The notes: generated by a model not told the origin, from the sequence alone. A stretch of DNA of 64,000 nucleotides from Ochrobactrum sp. Q0168 (GCF_016427605.1 NZ_JAELXQ010000001.1:188860-252859); one strand, 5' to 3'. Counted from the stretch's first letter, positions 45,507 to 57,146 are shown. Numbers and translations: made by a program.

Positions 45507-46121
45507 GCTTGCTGCTTTGACGGCAGCGTCATCCAACTCGGCTGCGCGTTTTGCGGCGGGGCGGGCTTGCAGCCGTTCCCAATAAGCATCAAATGCCGGG
45601 CGGTGCGGCAAGCTTCCGAACATCATGCCCCAGCCGATATGGGAACCGACATAGACATCGGCTGCCGTAAAACGATTGCCGGTAATATAGGGATGGCGCG
45701 ATACCGCCTTTTCCAGCGTGGCGACGACGCTGTCATAATTGCCATAGCCCATCATGCGCTCGCGCTCCGGCGGCACTTCAAAGCCCATGGAGCGGTTTGA
45801 AAGGGCGGCTTCCAGCGGACCGGCGGCAAAGAACATCCAGCGATAAAAATCGGCGCGTTCATCCGGATGCGGCGCGAGTCCGGCTTCTGGAAAGGTGACG
45901 GCCAGATAAGCGCAGATGGCCGCAGCTTCGGTGACGATAGCTTCGCCGTGGCGCAATGCGGGCACTTTGCCCATGGGGTTCACAGCGCAATATTCAGCGC
46001 CCTTCATCGGCGGGCCAAAGTCGAGAATTTGAACGTCATAGGGCTTGCCCGTTTCCTCAAGCATCCAGCGGGCGATACGTCCGCGCGACATGGGGTTGGT
46101 GAAAAGCGTCAGCTCAGCCAT
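45504..46121 (-). CDS. Glutathione S-transferase family protein
   Basis: A 205-aa GST. The N-terminal thioredoxin-like domain has LTLFTNPMSRGRIARWMLEETG and the cis-proline/G-site segment NPMGKVPALRHGEAIVTEAAAICAYLA; an all-helical C-terminal domain follows with NRFTAADVYVGSHIGW. It conjugates or reduces electrophiles with glutathione; substrate unknown. The start at 46121 is set by a perfect AGGAGG on the minus strand; the extended frame to 46220 crosses the icd terminator. The stop codon is supplied by the palindromic repeat. Confidence 0.9.
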   Translation of the reverse strand: MAELTLFTNPMSRGRIARWMLEETGKPYDVQILDFGPPMKGAEYCAVNPMGKVPALRHGEAIVTEAAAICAYLAVTFPEAGLAPHPDERADFYRWMFFAAGPLEAALSNRSMGFEVPPERERMMGYGNYDSVVATLEKAVSRHPYITGNRFTAADVYVGSHIGWGMMFGSLPHRPAFDAYWERLQARPAAKRAAELDDAAVKAAS

Positions 46122-46179
46122 TTTATCCTCCTTGAATGGATGGATGCAGGATGCGCGTTTTCCCATATGAAGCAAATCA

Positions 46180-46210
46180 AAAAGAAAACGGCGGGATAAA
46201 CCCGCCGTTT
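46180..46210 (-). terminator. Terminator of icd
   Basis: AAACGGCGGG (46186-46195), ATAAA, CCCGCCGTTT (46201-46210); on the minus strand the stem is followed by TCTTTTTG. It lies 27 bp after the icd stop. Confidence 0.85.
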
Positions 46211-46236
46211 CGCATTTCAATAAAGGTGCGGTGCTA

Positions 46237-47451
46237 TTAAGCAGCCATAGCCTTCTTGAGGTTTTCGTCGATCTTGTCGAGGAAGCCGGTGGTGGAGAGC
46301 CACGGCTGATCCGGGCCGATGAGCAGCGCCAGATCCTTGGTCATGAAGCCGCTTTCGACGGTGTCGACGCAGACCTTTTCCAGCGTGTCGGCAAAGCGCT
46401 TCAGCTCGGCATTGTCGTCAAGCTTGGCGCGGTGTGCGAGACCGCGGGTCCATGCGAAGATCGAAGCGATCGAGTTGGTCGAGGTTTCCTCGCCCTTCTG
46501 ATGCTGGCGGTAGTGACGGGTCACGGTGCCGTGTGCAGCTTCCGCTTCAACGGTCTTGCCATCCGGCGTCATCAGAACCGAGGTCATCAGGCCGAGCGAG
46601 CCGAAGCCCTGAGCCACGATGTCCGACTGAACGTCGCCGTCGTAGTTCTTGCAAGCCCAGACGTAACCGCCAGACCACTTGAGCGCCGAAGCGACCATGT
46701 CGTCGATGAGGCGGTGTTCGTACCAGATCTTGGCTGCCTTGAACTTCTCTGCGAATTCGGCGTCGAAGACTTCCTGGAAGATGTCCTTGAAGCGGCCGTC
46801 ATAAGCCTTGAGAATGGTGTTCTTGGTCGAGAGATAGACCGGGTAACCGCGCTGCAGGCCGTAATTGAAGGAAGCGCGGGCGAATTCGCGGATCGATTCG
46901 TCGAGGTTGTACATGGCGAGCGCCACGCCAGCGGACGGAGCCTGATAGACTTCGTGTTCGATGGTTTCGCCGTCTTCGCCGACGAACTTGATCGAAAGCG
47001 TGCCCTTGCCCGGGAACTTGAAATCGGTCGCGCGGTACTGGTCGCCAAAAGCATGACGACCGACGATGATCGGCTGCGTCCAGCCCGGCACGAGGCGCGG
47101 AACGTTCTTGCAGATGATCGGCTCGCGGAAGATCACGCCGCCGAGAATGTTGCGGATGGTGCCGTTAGGCGACTTCCACATCTTCTTGAGCTTGAATTCT
47201 TCAACGCGCGCTTCGTCAGGGGTGATGGTCGCGCATTTTACACCGACGCCATATTCCTTGATGGCGTTGGCCGCATCGATAGTGACCTGATCATTGGTCG
47301 CATCGCGGTTTTCAACCGACAGATCGTAATATTTCAGATCGACGTCGAGATAGGGATGGATCAGCTTGTCCTTGATGAACTGCCAGATGATGCGGGTCAT
47401 CTCGTCGCCGTCGAGTTCAACGACCGGGTTCGCAACCTTGATTTTTGCCAT
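46237..47451 (-). CDS. icd: NADP-dependent isocitrate dehydrogenase
   Basis: A 404-aa enzyme of the TCA cycle that converts isocitrate to 2-oxoglutarate + CO2 with NADPH. It is the eukaryote-like homodimeric type, shown by [23 protein letters not shown] at the start, [25 protein letters not shown] (substrate loop), [29 protein letters not shown] and [19 protein letters not shown] (cofactor site). It has its own terminator and is probably monocistronic. Confidence 0.97.
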   Translation of the reverse strand: MAKIKVANPVVELDGDEMTRIIWQFIKDKLIHPYLDVDLKYYDLSVENRDATNDQVTIDAANAIKEYGVGVKCATITPDEARVEEFKLKKMWKSPNGTIRNILGGVIFREPIICKNVPRLVPGWTQPIIVGRHAFGDQYRATDFKFPGKGTLSIKFVGEDGETIEHEVYQAPSAGVALAMYNLDESIREFARASFNYGLQRGYPVYLSTKNTILKAYDGRFKDIFQEVFDAEFAEKFKAAKIWYEHRLIDDMVASALKWSGGYVWACKNYDGDVQSDIVAQGFGSLGLMTSVLMTPDGKTVEAEAAHGTVTRHYRQHQKGEETSTNSIASIFAWTRGLAHRAKLDDNAELKRFADTLEKVCVDTVESGFMTKDLALLIGPDQPWLSTTGFLDKIDENLKKAMAA

Positions 47452-47593
47452 GGATGAAGCCTCTTTTTAAATGCGCCTTGAATGCATGCGCCCCTATAGC
47501 ACCCGCAGGCAATAAGGCAAAGGTTTGAAGCCTTATTCTTTGGCCTATAGGCGAAATTGGCAGTCAAAAAATTGGGAAGGGCGCTGATTTGGG

Positions 47594-48004
47594 TCAGGCA
47601 GCGTGGTGCGTCGCGGCCTCGCCGTTGCGCGGCTTCTTCCAGCTTTCTTGCTGCTGTCGGTAATTTTCCTGTTCGCGCGCCAGAATGGCCTCGGCATCGA
47701 GCGAGGAGATCGCTGCCGCCTTGTCCATGGGCACGAGGCCGCTCAGTTGCAGGGAAAGATAGCGTCCACAGCAGACGCGCAGGAACGAGGCAAAATTGTC
47801 GAGGTCGTGGCCTTCCTCACGGGATTCGCCATAGAGCTTGCTGATCAGGCGGCTCACGCTGAGACCGTCACGGGAAGCGACATCTTCCAGTGTCCACCAG
47901 AAGAAGTTCTCAAGCCGGACGCTGGTGACGACACCGTCAATGCGCAGCGAGCGCGTCACGCTCTGCCAGAGGTCTGAATTGGCGCCGATGAACAACCTGC
48001 ACAT
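47594..48004 (-). CDS. Ribbon-helix-helix domain protein
   Basis: A 136-aa protein. SLRIDGVVTSVRLENFFWWTLEDVASRDGLSVSRLISKLY (residues about 14-53) is a ribbon-helix-helix of the RHH_4 type common in alphaproteobacteria, likely DNA-binding. The C-terminal part is helical and charged. The start at 48004 (MCRLFIGAN) has GGGAG upstream; the frame extends to 48130 without a start signal. It is not obviously linked to its neighbours, and its targets are unknown. Confidence 0.75.
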   Translation of the reverse strand: MCRLFIGANSDLWQSVTRSLRIDGVVTSVRLENFFWWTLEDVASRDGLSVSRLISKLYGESREEGHDLDNFASFLRVCCGRYLSLQLSGLVPMDKAAAISSLDAEAILAREQENYRQQQESWKKPRNGEAATHHAA

Positions 48005-48095
48005 GATTTTCTCCCGGATGAGGCTCCCCGGATAGTTTTGCGCAATATGGAGCTGCCTGCAACCGGATGATGATTGCAGGCAATATCCATTATGC

Positions 48096-48680
48096 TTAAG
48101 CGTGCGTGATCTTGGTGCCGAGAACGCCAAGGAACTGCGACAGCCACGCCGGATGGGCAGGCCAGGCTGGTGCGGTGACGAGGTTGCCGTCTGTTACAGC
48201 CTGATCAACAGGAATATCGGCATAGGTGCCGCCGGCAAGTTCGACTTCCGGTCGACAGGCCGGATAGGCCGAACAGTTACGACCTTCCAGTACGCGGGCG
48301 GCTGCAAGCAACTGGGCTCCATGGCAGACGGCTGCGACCGGCTTGTTGGTCTCAAAGAAGTGTTTTACGACGGCGATGACCTTGTCGTCGAGGCGCAGAT
48401 ATTCCGGTCCGCGACCGCCGGGAATGACCAGCGCGTCATAGTTTTCAGCCTTTACATCGGCGAAACTGGCATTGAGCGTGAAATTATGGCCCGGCTTTTC
48501 TGAATAGGTCTGGTGGCCTTCGAAATCGTGGATGGCGGTTGCGATCTGATCGCCGGCTTTCTTGCCGGGGCAGACAGCGTGAACCGTGTGGCCGACCGCA
48601 AGCAAGGTCTGGAACGGGACCATGGTTTCATAGTCTTCGCCGAAATCACCGCACAGCATGAGAATTTTTTTACCGGACAT
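48096..48680 (-). CDS. DJ-1/PfpI family protein
   Basis: A 194-aa class I glutamine amidotransferase-like protein. [14 protein letters not shown] and the nucleophile elbow [10 protein letters not shown] (Cys119) are present, with Glu15 in GDFGEDYE as the partner acid. Relatives act as stress-response proteases, deglycases or glyoxalases; activity cannot be told here. AGGAAGCC precedes the start. Confidence 0.88.
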   Translation of the reverse strand: MSGKKILMLCGDFGEDYETMVPFQTLLAVGHTVHAVCPGKKAGDQIATAIHDFEGHQTYSEKPGHNFTLNASFADVKAENYDALVIPGGRGPEYLRLDDKVIAVVKHFFETNKPVAAVCHGAQLLAAARVLEGRNCSAYPACRPEVELAGGTYADIPVDQAVTDGNLVTAPAWPAHPAWLSQFLGVLGTKITHA

Positions 48681-48842
48681 GGCTTCCTCCCTGAATCCTG
48701 TTTTCCGTTTGGATAAACTGGCATGGATGAGGTGAGGGCTGGTGTTATTCGGATACTACACCCGGCTTTTTACGCATGAACGTACGAGCCTGCTCCAAAA
48801 GTCGCCCTGTGTGGCTGCAAATGGCAATTTGAGATTTGCATT
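48681..48842. other. Gap upstream of the DJ-1 gene, no feature seen
   Basis: Together with the repeat and the trmJ leader this is a 375-bp divergent gap. This part holds the promoter of the minus-strand DJ-1/PfpI gene but no clear hexamers were identified. Confidence 0.3.
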
Positions 48843-48951
48843 CGCATAATCTGAACCGAAAAGTCTGCAACTTTTCGGGATTATGCGAGGATTCCGGTGC
48901 TCACGTACGAATAGTACGCTCCGCTCCGTTACTCGAAAATCACCATTTTCG
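48843..48951. repeat. Composite hairpin repeat upstream of trmJ
   Basis: Three successive stems: CGCATAATC (48843-48851) with GATTATGCG (48879-48887) enclosing CCGAAAAGT (48856-48864) with ACTTTTCGG (48870-48878) round CTGCA; CGTAC/GTACG (48904-48918); and CGAAAAT (48934-48940) with ATTTTCG (48945-48951). The first stem resembles intergenic palindromes widespread in Rhizobiales. Only one copy is in this window. Confidence 0.7.
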
Positions 48952-49055
48952 CGCACACATGTCGCTTTTTGTTTCAGGCTCTAAGGGGAATCTTTGCGAT
49001 TTCGCGTCAATTATGTCAGGGAAACGCCACGATTATATCTATGACGGAAAACATC

Positions 49056-49886
49056 ATGGCAGGAACCGACAAACAGCGCCCCTTTATCGCGGAAGGACCG
49101 GCAATCGTGCTGGTGGAGCCGCAATTGCCGGAAAATATCGGCATGGTGGCGCGCGCCATGGCGAATTTCGGTCTGGCAGAACTGCGTCTCGTCAATCCGC
49201 GTGAAGAATTTCCAAGCGAAAAGGCAAGGGCAGCCGCCAGCAAGGCCGACCATGTCATCGACAATGCGGTGGTTTATGACGATCTGCCATCGGCCATTGC
49301 TGATCTCAACTTCGTCTATGCCACAACGGCGCGTGAACGCGACGGCTTCAAGCAGGTGCGCAGCGCCGTTGAGGCTGGCAACGAGTTGCGCAGGCGTTTC
49401 AAGACCGGCGAAAAGACCGGCATTCTTTTCGGTCGCGAACGTTTTGGCCTCAGCAATGAGGAAGTGGGCCTTGCCGACGAGTTGGTGACTTTCCCGGTCA
49501 ATCCTGCATTTGCCTCGCTCAATATCGCGCAAGCCGTGCTGCTGATGTCCTATGAGTGGATGAAGTCCGGTCTGGAAACGGAGACCGAAACGGTTTTCCG
49601 CGGACCGGAGATGGAACTTGCACCGAAGCAGGAATTGCAGGGCTTGTTCAACCATCTGGAAGAAGCCCTTGATGTCAGAGGTTATTTCCGGCCGGAAGCG
49701 CGCAAGGAAATCATGGTCAATAATCTGCGTGCCGTTCTGACGCGCGCCGGTTTTGCCTCGGCGGAATTGAAACTCCTGCGCGGGGTGGTCACCTCGCTTG
49801 ATGTATTCACGCCCAAGAAACCGCGTGGCTCCGGAGCGCCGGAAGGTCGTGCCCGCAAGCCTGCACCAGAGGACAAGGCAGAATGA
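49056..49886 (+). CDS. trmJ: tRNA (cytidine/uridine-2'-O-)-methyltransferase TrmJ
   Basis: A 276-aa SPOUT-class methyltransferase that 2'-O-methylates position 32 of tRNAs. [32 protein letters not shown] (residues about 14-45) and [16 protein letters not shown] with [17 protein letters not shown] form the knotted SAM site. ATG 49056 is chosen because of the GACGGAAAAC before it; ATG 49041 is an alternative. Its last 4 nt overlap murI. Confidence 0.88.
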   Translation: MAGTDKQRPFIAEGPAIVLVEPQLPENIGMVARAMANFGLAELRLVNPREEFPSEKARAAASKADHVIDNAVVYDDLPSAIADLNFVYATTARERDGFKQVRSAVEAGNELRRRFKTGEKTGILFGRERFGLSNEEVGLADELVTFPVNPAFASLNIAQAVLLMSYEWMKSGLETETETVFRGPEMELAPKQELQGLFNHLEEALDVRGYFRPEARKEIMVNNLRAVLTRAGFASAELKLLRGVVTSLDVFTPKKPRGSGAPEGRARKPAPEDKAE

Positions 49887-50719
49887 AAGACGCGCCCGTC
49901 GCCAGCTTTTCCGCTTCCGTAACAGCCGATAAGGAGAGGCCGATACTGGTCTTTGACAGCGGTATTGGCGGGTTGACGGTGTTGCGCGAGGCGCGGGTGC
50001 TGATGCCGGACCGGCGCTTTGTCTATATCGCCGACGATGCCGGTTTTCCCTATGGCGGTTGGGAAGAAGAGGCGCTGCGGGCGCGCATTGTCGAGCTGTT
50101 CGGCGGGTTCATCGCAACGCATGATCCAGAAATCGCGGTCATCGCCTGCAATACGGCCTCCACATTGGTGCTGGACGATTTGCGCCGCGCCTATCCGTTG
50201 GTGCCTTTTGTGGGAACCGTGCCTGCGATCAAGCCCGCTGCCGAGCGCACATCATCGGGGCTGGTTTCCGTGCTGGCGACGCCCGGCACAGTGAAGCGCG
50301 CCTATACGCGCGATCTCATCCAGTCTTTCGCCTCGCAATGCCATGTGCGCCTGGTCGGCGCCGACCGGCTGGCGAGCATCGCCGAGGCGCATATACGCGG
50401 TGAAAAGATTGATGAAGCGCTGGTCGTGGAACAGATCGCGCCCTGCTTCATCGAGAAAGACGGCAGGCGCACGGATATCGTGGTGCTCGCCTGCACCCAT
50501 TATCCGTTCCTCGCCAATGTCTTCCGCCGTCTGGCGCCATGGCCGGTGGACTGGCTCGATCCGGCGGAAGCGATTGCGCGCCGCACCGTATCGCTGCTGA
50601 CACCGCGCAAGGGCGACATGGAACTGCATCATCACGACGATCTCGCGGTCTTCACCTCGCAGAAACCGGATTACGCCATTCGCAGGCTCATGCAGGGCTT
50701 TGGACTGCAATTCGCCTGA
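49883..50719 (+). CDS. murI: Glutamate racemase
   Basis: A 278-aa racemase making D-glutamate for peptidoglycan. [21 protein letters not shown] (first catalytic Cys) and [11 protein letters not shown] (second catalytic Cys) are all present. The ATGA overlap with trmJ implies translational coupling. An N-terminal extension of about 20 residues precedes the core. Confidence 0.96.
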   Translation: MKDAPVASFSASVTADKERPILVFDSGIGGLTVLREARVLMPDRRFVYIADDAGFPYGGWEEEALRARIVELFGGFIATHDPEIAVIACNTASTLVLDDLRRAYPLVPFVGTVPAIKPAAERTSSGLVSVLATPGTVKRAYTRDLIQSFASQCHVRLVGADRLASIAEAHIRGEKIDEALVVEQIAPCFIEKDGRRTDIVVLACTHYPFLANVFRRLAPWPVDWLDPAEAIARRTVSLLTPRKGDMELHHHDDLAVFTSQKPDYAIRRLMQGFGLQFA

Positions 50720-50784
50720 ATCGAATGTCTGTGAGCTTGTTGCCGTGGAACTATAGCGACCGATTTTCGTTATCCCGCAGTTAG

Positions 50785-51168
<384 letters not shown>

Positions 51169-51180
51169 ACTGTATAAACA

Positions 51181-51212
51181 GAAAAGCCGAAGCGTGTGCT
51201 CCGGCTTTTCTT
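51181..51212 (+). terminator. Terminator of the ETFPASDP-tail gene
   Basis: GAAAAGCCG (51181-51189) pairs with CGGCTTTTC (51202-51210), with AGC/GCT inside, followed by TTGTTC. It is nearly symmetrical and may also serve the converging mutase gene. Confidence 0.8.
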
Positions 51213-51255
51213 GTTCATAAAAAGAATCGCTTTTTTGATTTAACGCTTTGATAAA

Positions 51256-53394
51256 TCAGAGATTGCGGCGTTTTCCTTCCAGAATGTCCAGAACGGCGCG
51301 GGCGCAGTCCAAAACGTTGGAGCCAGGGCCGAACACGGCGGCGACACCGTGGTCGAACAAGTACTGATAGTCCTGACGCGGCACCACGCCACCGCAAACC
51401 ACGACGATGTTTTCAGCACCCTTGGCTTTCAGCGTTTCGACGAGCTGCGGCAGCAGGGTCTTGTGACCGGCTGCAAGCGACGACACGCCAATGACGTGCA
51501 CTTTCGATTTGATCGCCATATCGGCAGCTTCGTCGGGTGTCTGGAACAACGGTCCGGCCAGGACTTCGAAACCGATATCGCCGAAGGCTGACGCGATGAT
51601 CTTGGCGCCACGGTCATGCCCATCCTGTCCCAGCTTGGCGACCATCACCTTCGGCGTTTCGCCGCTCTGCTTCGAGAAGTCCTCCAGTCGCGACACCAGC
51701 GTCTGATATTCAGGCTCGTCCTGATAGGCGTCGCCATAGACCTTGCGGATCACTTTCGGCTCTGCTGCGTGGTCACCGAATGCACGGCGCATGGCGTCGG
51801 AAATTTCACCGACCGTGGCGCGGGCGCGGGAGGCCTCCACCGCTGCGGCAAGCAGATTGCCTTCGCCGCTGGTCGCCACTTTTTCGAGTTCCGCAAGCGC
51901 GGCTTCCACCTTGGCCTTGTCACGGGTCTGGCGAATACGCTCAATGCGCGCTATCTGCGACTGGCGCACGGCGGTGTTGTCGATTTCGAGAATGTCGATC
52001 TCGTCTTCCTGTTCCAGCCGGAACTTGTTGACGCCGACGATCACTTCCTCACCCTTGTCGACCGCCGCCTGCCGCTTGGTAGCCGCTTCTTCGATCAGAC
52101 GTTTCGGCAAACCGCTTTCGACCGCCTTGGTCATGCCGCCAAGGGACTCCACTTCCTGGATCAACGCCCAGGCTTTTTCCGCCAGTTCATTGGTCAGGCT
52201 CTCAATGTAATAGGAACCTGCCAGCGGATCGACCACCTTCGTCACGCCGGTCTCATTCTGGAGAATGAGCTGCGTGTTGCGGGCAATGCGCGCCGAAAAT
52301 TCCGTTGGCAAAGCAATGGCTTCGTCGAAAGCGTTGGTGTGCAGCGACTGCGTGCCGCCAAGCGCTGCCGACATGGCCTCGAAAGCCGTGCGCACGACAT
52401 TGTTGTAAGGGTCCTGTTCCTGCAACGACACGCCGGAGGTCTGGCAGTGGGTGCGCAGCATCAAGGAACCCGGCTTTTTCGGCTCGAACTCCTTCATGAT
52501 CCGCGTCCAGAGCAGGCGCGCTGCGCGCAGCTTGGCGATTTCCATGAAGAAATTCATGCCGATGGCGAAGAAGAATGACAGGCGACCGGCGAAGTCGTCG
52601 ACATTCAAGCCCTTTTGCAGCGCGGCACGCACATATTCGCGCCCATCGGCCAGTGTGAAGGCGAGTTCCTGCACCAGCGTCGCACCGGCTTCCTGCATGT
52701 GATAGCCGGAGATGGAAATCGAATTGAATTTCGGCATTTCCGTCGCGGTATAGGCGATGATGTCCGCAATGATCCGCATGGAAGGTTCCGGCGGATAAAT
52801 ATAGGTGTTGCGGACCATGAACTCCTTGAGAATGTCGTTTTGAATGGTGCCGGAAAGCAGGTCGCGCGATACGCCCTGTTCTTCACCCGCGACGATGAAA
52901 TTGGCGAGGATCGGGATCACCGCGCCGTTCATGGTCATTGAGACGGAGACTTTTTCGAGCGGAATGCCGTCGAAGAGGATTTTCATGTCCTCGACGGAGT
53001 CGATCGCGACGCCAGCCTTGCCCACGTCACCCACCACACGCGGATGGTCGCTGTCATAGCCGCGATGGGTGGCAAGATCGAAGGCAACCGAAACGCCCTG
53101 CTGCCCGGCGGCGAGCGCCTTGCGGTAAAAGGCGTTGGATGCTTCTGCGGTGGAGAAACCGGCATATTGGCGGATGGTCCATGGGCGACCGGCATACATG
53201 GTCGCGCGCGGACCGCGCACGAAAGGCTCGAAACCGGGCAGGCTGTCGAGATGGCCGACATTTTGCAGATCGTCTGCCGTGTAGAGCGGCTTCACGTCGA
53301 TGCCTTCCGGCGTATGCCAGATAAGGCTGTCCGCCGGTCGCTTCAGTTCCTTTTCGGCCAACGCTTCCCAATCCGCGCGGGTTTTCTGCGTCAT
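51256..53394 (-). CDS. mcm: Methylmalonyl-CoA mutase
   Basis: A 712-aa B12-dependent mutase that converts methylmalonyl-CoA to succinyl-CoA, the last step of propionate entry into the TCA cycle. The N-terminal TIM barrel has [21 protein letters not shown] and [16 protein letters not shown]; the C-terminal cobalamin domain has the DGHDRG loop (His near residue 593) and [11 protein letters not shown]. It is the single-chain form. Start 53394 uses the GGAG inside the first five codons of a longer frame to 53409; either is possible. It lies 62 bp downstream of pccA on the same strand. Confidence 0.96.
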   Translation of the reverse strand: MTQKTRADWEALAEKELKRPADSLIWHTPEGIDVKPLYTADDLQNVGHLDSLPGFEPFVRGPRATMYAGRPWTIRQYAGFSTAEASNAFYRKALAAGQQGVSVAFDLATHRGYDSDHPRVVGDVGKAGVAIDSVEDMKILFDGIPLEKVSVSMTMNGAVIPILANFIVAGEEQGVSRDLLSGTIQNDILKEFMVRNTYIYPPEPSMRIIADIIAYTATEMPKFNSISISGYHMQEAGATLVQELAFTLADGREYVRAALQKGLNVDDFAGRLSFFFAIGMNFFMEIAKLRAARLLWTRIMKEFEPKKPGSLMLRTHCQTSGVSLQEQDPYNNVVRTAFEAMSAALGGTQSLHTNAFDEAIALPTEFSARIARNTQLILQNETGVTKVVDPLAGSYYIESLTNELAEKAWALIQEVESLGGMTKAVESGLPKRLIEEAATKRQAAVDKGEEVIVGVNKFRLEQEDEIDILEIDNTAVRQSQIARIERIRQTRDKAKVEAALAELEKVATSGEGNLLAAAVEASRARATVGEISDAMRRAFGDHAAEPKVIRKVYGDAYQDEPEYQTLVSRLEDFSKQSGETPKVMVAKLGQDGHDRGAKIIASAFGDIGFEVLAGPLFQTPDEAADMAIKSKVHVIGVSSLAAGHKTLLPQLVETLKAKGAENIVVVCGGVVPRQDYQYLFDHGVAAVFGPGSNVLDCARAVLDILEGKRRNL

Positions 53395-53456
53395 TGGCTT
53401 ATTCTCCATCCCATAATGGTCTCACTTTGAGGAGGCGCGAAGCGCCGTCTTCAAGA

Positions 53457-55460
53457 TCATTCGAATTCCATGATCAGTTCATCGACGGCAAGGCTCTCTC
53501 CGGCCTTGACGGCAATGCGCTTGACGGTGGCGCGGCGCTCTGCGCGCAGCACGTTTTCCATCTTCATGGCCTCGACGGTTGCAAGCGGCTGCCCGGCTTC
53601 CACCGTAGCGCCTTCCTCGGTCAGAATCGAGGTGATGACACCCGGCATCGGGCAAAGTAACATTTTCGACGTATCCGGCGGTAACTTGACCGGCATCAGC
53701 TTTGCCAGCTCCGCGACGCGTGGCTTGCGCACATGCGCCGTCAGGTCCATGCCGCGCCAGCGCAGACGCCAGCCGGAACCCGCACGGGCGACCTTCACGC
53801 TCACCGGCTTGCCGCCAACCGTGAATGTGGCGAGCTCACTGCCGGGGTGCCAGTCGCTGGCAATGGTGAGATCGCCGCCATTGGCGAAATTGACCGTGGC
53901 GCCGCCTTCGCCGTCAGCAAGGCGGACCGGCAGCAGATGGTCGCCGATCTTCACAACCCAGTCGTGGCCGGGCTTAACGTCCTGTCCCGAAAGGCGACCG
54001 GAAATCTGTCCGTCGCGGGTGACGACGGTGAGGTTGATATGGGCTGCGACAGCGGCCAGCAGGCGCGCATCGTCTTCCGATGGTGTTACGCCCGAGAAGC
54101 CGTCCGGATATTCCTCGGCGATGAAGGCCGTGGTCAGGGCACCCGCTCTGAAGCGCTGGTGATCCATGACAGCCGACAGGAAGGGCAGATTGTGGCCGAT
54201 GCCTTCAACTTCAAAGGCATCCAGCGCATTGCCCATGGCGTCGATGGCTGCGAGGCGATCCGGACCCCAGCTGCAAAGCTTGGCGATCATCGGATCGTAA
54301 TACATCGAGATTTCGCCGCCTTCGAATACGCCGGTATCGTTGCGGATGACCGTTCCGTCATCGCGACGACCTTCCACCGGAGGCCGGTAGCGGGTCAGGC
54401 GACCGATAGAGGGCAGGAAGTTGCGATAGGGGTCTTCGGCATAGAGACGGCTTTCCATGGCCCAGCCGTTGAGCTTCACATCAGCCTGACCGAAGCGCAG
54501 CTTTTCACCGGCGGCGACGCGGATCATTTCTTCCACGAGATCGATGCCGGTGATGAGTTCCGTCACAGGATGCTCCACCTGCAGACGCGTATTCATTTCG
54601 AGGAAGTAGAAATTGCGGCTGCCATCGACGATGAACTCAACCGTACCGGCGGAATAATATCCCACCGCCTTGGCAAGCGCGACGGCCTGTTCGCCCATGG
54701 CCTTACGGGTTGCTTCATCGAGGAAAGGCGAGGGCGCTTCCTCGATCACCTTCTGGTTTCGGCGCTGGATGGAACATTCGCGTTCGCCCAGATAAATGAC
54801 ATTGCCAAACTGGTCGCCAAGCACCTGAATTTCGATATGGCGCGGCTGGGTGACGAATTTTTCGATGAAGATGCGATCGTCGCCGAAGGATGCCTTCGCT
54901 TCGTTGCGCGACAGCTGAAAGCCTTCGCGGGCTTCCTCGTCGTTCCACGCAATACGCATGCCCTTGCCGCCGCCGCCAGCGGACGCCTTGATCATCACCG
55001 GATAGCCGATTGCGCCTGCGATCTTCACCGCTTCGTCGGCATCTTCGATCAGCCCCATATGGCCCGGCACGGTGGAAACGCCCGCTTCCGCGGCCAGCTT
55101 CTTGGAGGTGATCTTGTCGCCCATAGCGTCGATGGCGTTCACCGGCGGTCCGATGAAGGTGACATTGGCCGCCTTCAACGCTTCAGCAAAACGCGGGTTC
55201 TCAGACAGGAAGCCATAGCCCGGATGCACGGCATCCGCACCGGTTGCCTTGATGGCATCCAGAATCTTGTCGATGACGATATAGGACTGGTTGGAAGGTG
55301 CAGGCCCGATATGCACGGCCTCGTCGGCCATTTTCACATGCAGCGCATTGCGGTCGGCATCGGAATAAACCGCCACCGTGGCAATGCCCATCTTCTTGGC
55401 GGTCTTGATCACACGGCAGGCGATTTCGCCGCGATTGGCAATGAGAATTTTCTTGATCAT
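53457..55460 (-). CDS. pccA: Propionyl/acetyl-CoA carboxylase, biotin carboxylase–BCCP subunit
   Basis: A 667-aa alpha subunit. It combines a biotin carboxylase domain (KILIANRGEIACRVI at the start, ASAGGGGKGMRIAW ATP-grasp loop, EMNTRLQVEHPVTE catalytic region), a linker domain, and a C-terminal biotinyl domain with EAMKMEN (biotin on Lys633). With PccB it carboxylates propionyl-CoA to methylmalonyl-CoA. It follows pccB after 23 bp. The linkage to mcm favours the propionyl-CoA assignment over acetyl-CoA. Confidence 0.95.
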   Translation of the reverse strand: MIKKILIANRGEIACRVIKTAKKMGIATVAVYSDADRNALHVKMADEAVHIGPAPSNQSYIVIDKILDAIKATGADAVHPGYGFLSENPRFAEALKAANVTFIGPPVNAIDAMGDKITSKKLAAEAGVSTVPGHMGLIEDADEAVKIAGAIGYPVMIKASAGGGGKGMRIAWNDEEAREGFQLSRNEAKASFGDDRIFIEKFVTQPRHIEIQVLGDQFGNVIYLGERECSIQRRNQKVIEEAPSPFLDEATRKAMGEQAVALAKAVGYYSAGTVEFIVDGSRNFYFLEMNTRLQVEHPVTELITGIDLVEEMIRVAAGEKLRFGQADVKLNGWAMESRLYAEDPYRNFLPSIGRLTRYRPPVEGRRDDGTVIRNDTGVFEGGEISMYYDPMIAKLCSWGPDRLAAIDAMGNALDAFEVEGIGHNLPFLSAVMDHQRFRAGALTTAFIAEEYPDGFSGVTPSEDDARLLAAVAAHINLTVVTRDGQISGRLSGQDVKPGHDWVVKIGDHLLPVRLADGEGGATVNFANGGDLTIASDWHPGSELATFTVGGKPVSVKVARAGSGWRLRWRGMDLTAHVRKPRVAELAKLMPVKLPPDTSKMLLCPMPGVITSILTEEGATVEAGQPLATVEAMKMENVLRAERRATVKRIAVKAGESLAVDELIMEFE

Positions 55461-55483
55461 TTTATCTACTCAACTGAACCGGA

Positions 55484-57016
55484 TCACAGCGGAATGGTGT
55501 CGTGCTTTTTCCAGGGCGTGCTCTGCTGCTTGTTGCGCAGGCTGGCGAAAGCGCGCGCAATGCGGCGGCGCGAGGAATGCGGCATGATCACCTCGTCGAT
55601 GAAACCGCGCTCCGCAGCCACGAACGGATTGGCGAAACGTTCCTCATATTCCTTGGTGCGGGCGGCGATCTTTTCGGGGTCGCCCAGTTCGGAGCGATAG
55701 AGAATTTCCGTAGCACCCTTGGCGCCCATTACGGCGATTTCCGCCGTCGGCCATGCATAGTTGATATCCGCGCCGATATGCTTGGAGGCCATCACGTCAT
55801 AAGCGCCGCCATAGGCCTTGCGCGTAATGAGCGTGACCATCGGCACCGTCGCCTGACTATAGGCGAAGAGCAGCTTAGCGCCGTGTTTGATGACGCCGCC
55901 ATATTCCTGCGCTGTGCCCGGCAGAAAGCCCGGTACGTCCACGAGGGTCAGGAGCGGGATCGAGAAAGCATCGCAGAAGCGCACGAAGCGCGCTGCCTTG
56001 CGCGAGGAATCGATGTCGAGGCAGCCTGCCAGCACCATGGGCTGATTGGCGACGACGCCCACGGTCTGGCCTTCGATGCGCAGGAAGCCGGTGATGATGT
56101 TCTTGGCGAAGGCTTCCTGAATTTCGAAGAACTCGCCTTCATCGGCCAGCGCGTGGATGAGTTCCTTCATGTCGTAAGGCTTGGTCGCACTGTCGGGGAT
56201 CAGCGTATCGAGCCGCATTTCCAGCCGTGACGGATCGTCATGGACCGGGCGAACCGGCGGTTTGTCGCGATTGTTGAGCGGCAGGAAGTCGAACAGAATG
56301 CGCACCTGTTCCAGCGCTTCGATGTCGTTCTCGTAAGCGCCGTCAGCGACCGACGACTTTGCGGTGTGCGTGCGCGCGCCGCCCAGTTCTTCCGCTGTGA
56401 CGATCTCGTTCGTGACGGTCTTCACCACATCCGGGCCGGTGACGAACATATAGGAGGAGTCGCGCACCATGAAGATGAAGTCCGTCATGGCCGGGGAATA
56501 GACCGCGCCGCCCGCGCAGGGGCCCATGATGACCGAAATTTGTGGGATGACGCCAGAAGCATCGGCATTGCGCTTGAACACGTCAGCATAACCGGCCAGC
56601 GAGGCAACGCCTTCCTGAATGCGTGCGCCGCCGGAATCGTTGAGGCCGATGACTGGCGCGCCGTTCTTCATCGCCATATCCATGATCTTGCAGATCTTCT
56701 GGGCATGGGTTTCCGACAGCGAGCCGCCGAGCACGGTAAAGTCCTGGCTGAACACATAGACCTGACGGCCATTGATCGTGCCCCAGCCGGTGACAACGCC
56801 GTCGCCTGCCACTTTCTGCTCCGCCATGCCAAAATCGGTACAGCGATGCGTGACATACATGTCGAACTCCTCGAACGATCCTTCGTCGAGAAGCACTTCG
56901 ATGCGTTCGCGTGCGGTCAGTTTGCCTTTGGCGTGCTGGGCGTCGATACGGCGCTGGCCACCGCCAAGACGCGCTTCGGCGCGGCGGGCTTCGAGCTGTT
57001 CTAGGAGTTCCTGCAT
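55484..57016 (-). CDS. pccB: Propionyl-CoA carboxylase, carboxyltransferase subunit
   Basis: A 510-aa beta subunit with two crotonase-like halves. [17 protein letters not shown] and [16 protein letters not shown] form the N-terminal oxyanion site; [24 protein letters not shown] and [14 protein letters not shown] the C-terminal one. It transfers the carboxyl group from biotin to propionyl-CoA. It is the first gene of the pccB-pccA-mcm run and is divergent from the ScfR-type regulator. Confidence 0.96.
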   Translation of the reverse strand: MQELLEQLEARRAEARLGGGQRRIDAQHAKGKLTARERIEVLLDEGSFEEFDMYVTHRCTDFGMAEQKVAGDGVVTGWGTINGRQVYVFSQDFTVLGGSLSETHAQKICKIMDMAMKNGAPVIGLNDSGGARIQEGVASLAGYADVFKRNADASGVIPQISVIMGPCAGGAVYSPAMTDFIFMVRDSSYMFVTGPDVVKTVTNEIVTAEELGGARTHTAKSSVADGAYENDIEALEQVRILFDFLPLNNRDKPPVRPVHDDPSRLEMRLDTLIPDSATKPYDMKELIHALADEGEFFEIQEAFAKNIITGFLRIEGQTVGVVANQPMVLAGCLDIDSSRKAARFVRFCDAFSIPLLTLVDVPGFLPGTAQEYGGVIKHGAKLLFAYSQATVPMVTLITRKAYGGAYDVMASKHIGADINYAWPTAEIAVMGAKGATEILYRSELGDPEKIAARTKEYEERFANPFVAAERGFIDEVIMPHSSRRRIARAFASLRNKQQSTPWKKHDTIPL

Positions 57017-57116
57017 TATTGCGGCCTTCGAAAGTCGGTTATAAAGCTGAAATGATAGGCATTTTTATATGCGTTTTCTGAAATGCTTAAAGCGCTTGTG
57101 AGCCGTATAGAAAAGC

Positions 57117-57146
57117 TTGAAAAGGTGCGATTGTGTAAGATATAAA
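57117..57146 (+). promoter_or_regulatory. Candidate promoter of the ScfR/PccR-like regulator
   Basis: TTGAAA (57117-57122), 18-bp spacer, TATAAA (57141-57146) is a good sigma-70-type promoter. The expected transcription start, about 57153, falls inside the operator, leaving a leader of only about 25 nt. Confidence 0.5.

Noticed and set aside
46231..47457. A 408-codon + strand frame opposite icd
   Set aside because: Exact antisense shadow of icd, beginning at its stop region.
53733..55700. A 655-codon + strand frame opposite pccA/pccB
   Set aside because: Overlaps two certain genes in antisense and has no ribosome-binding site.
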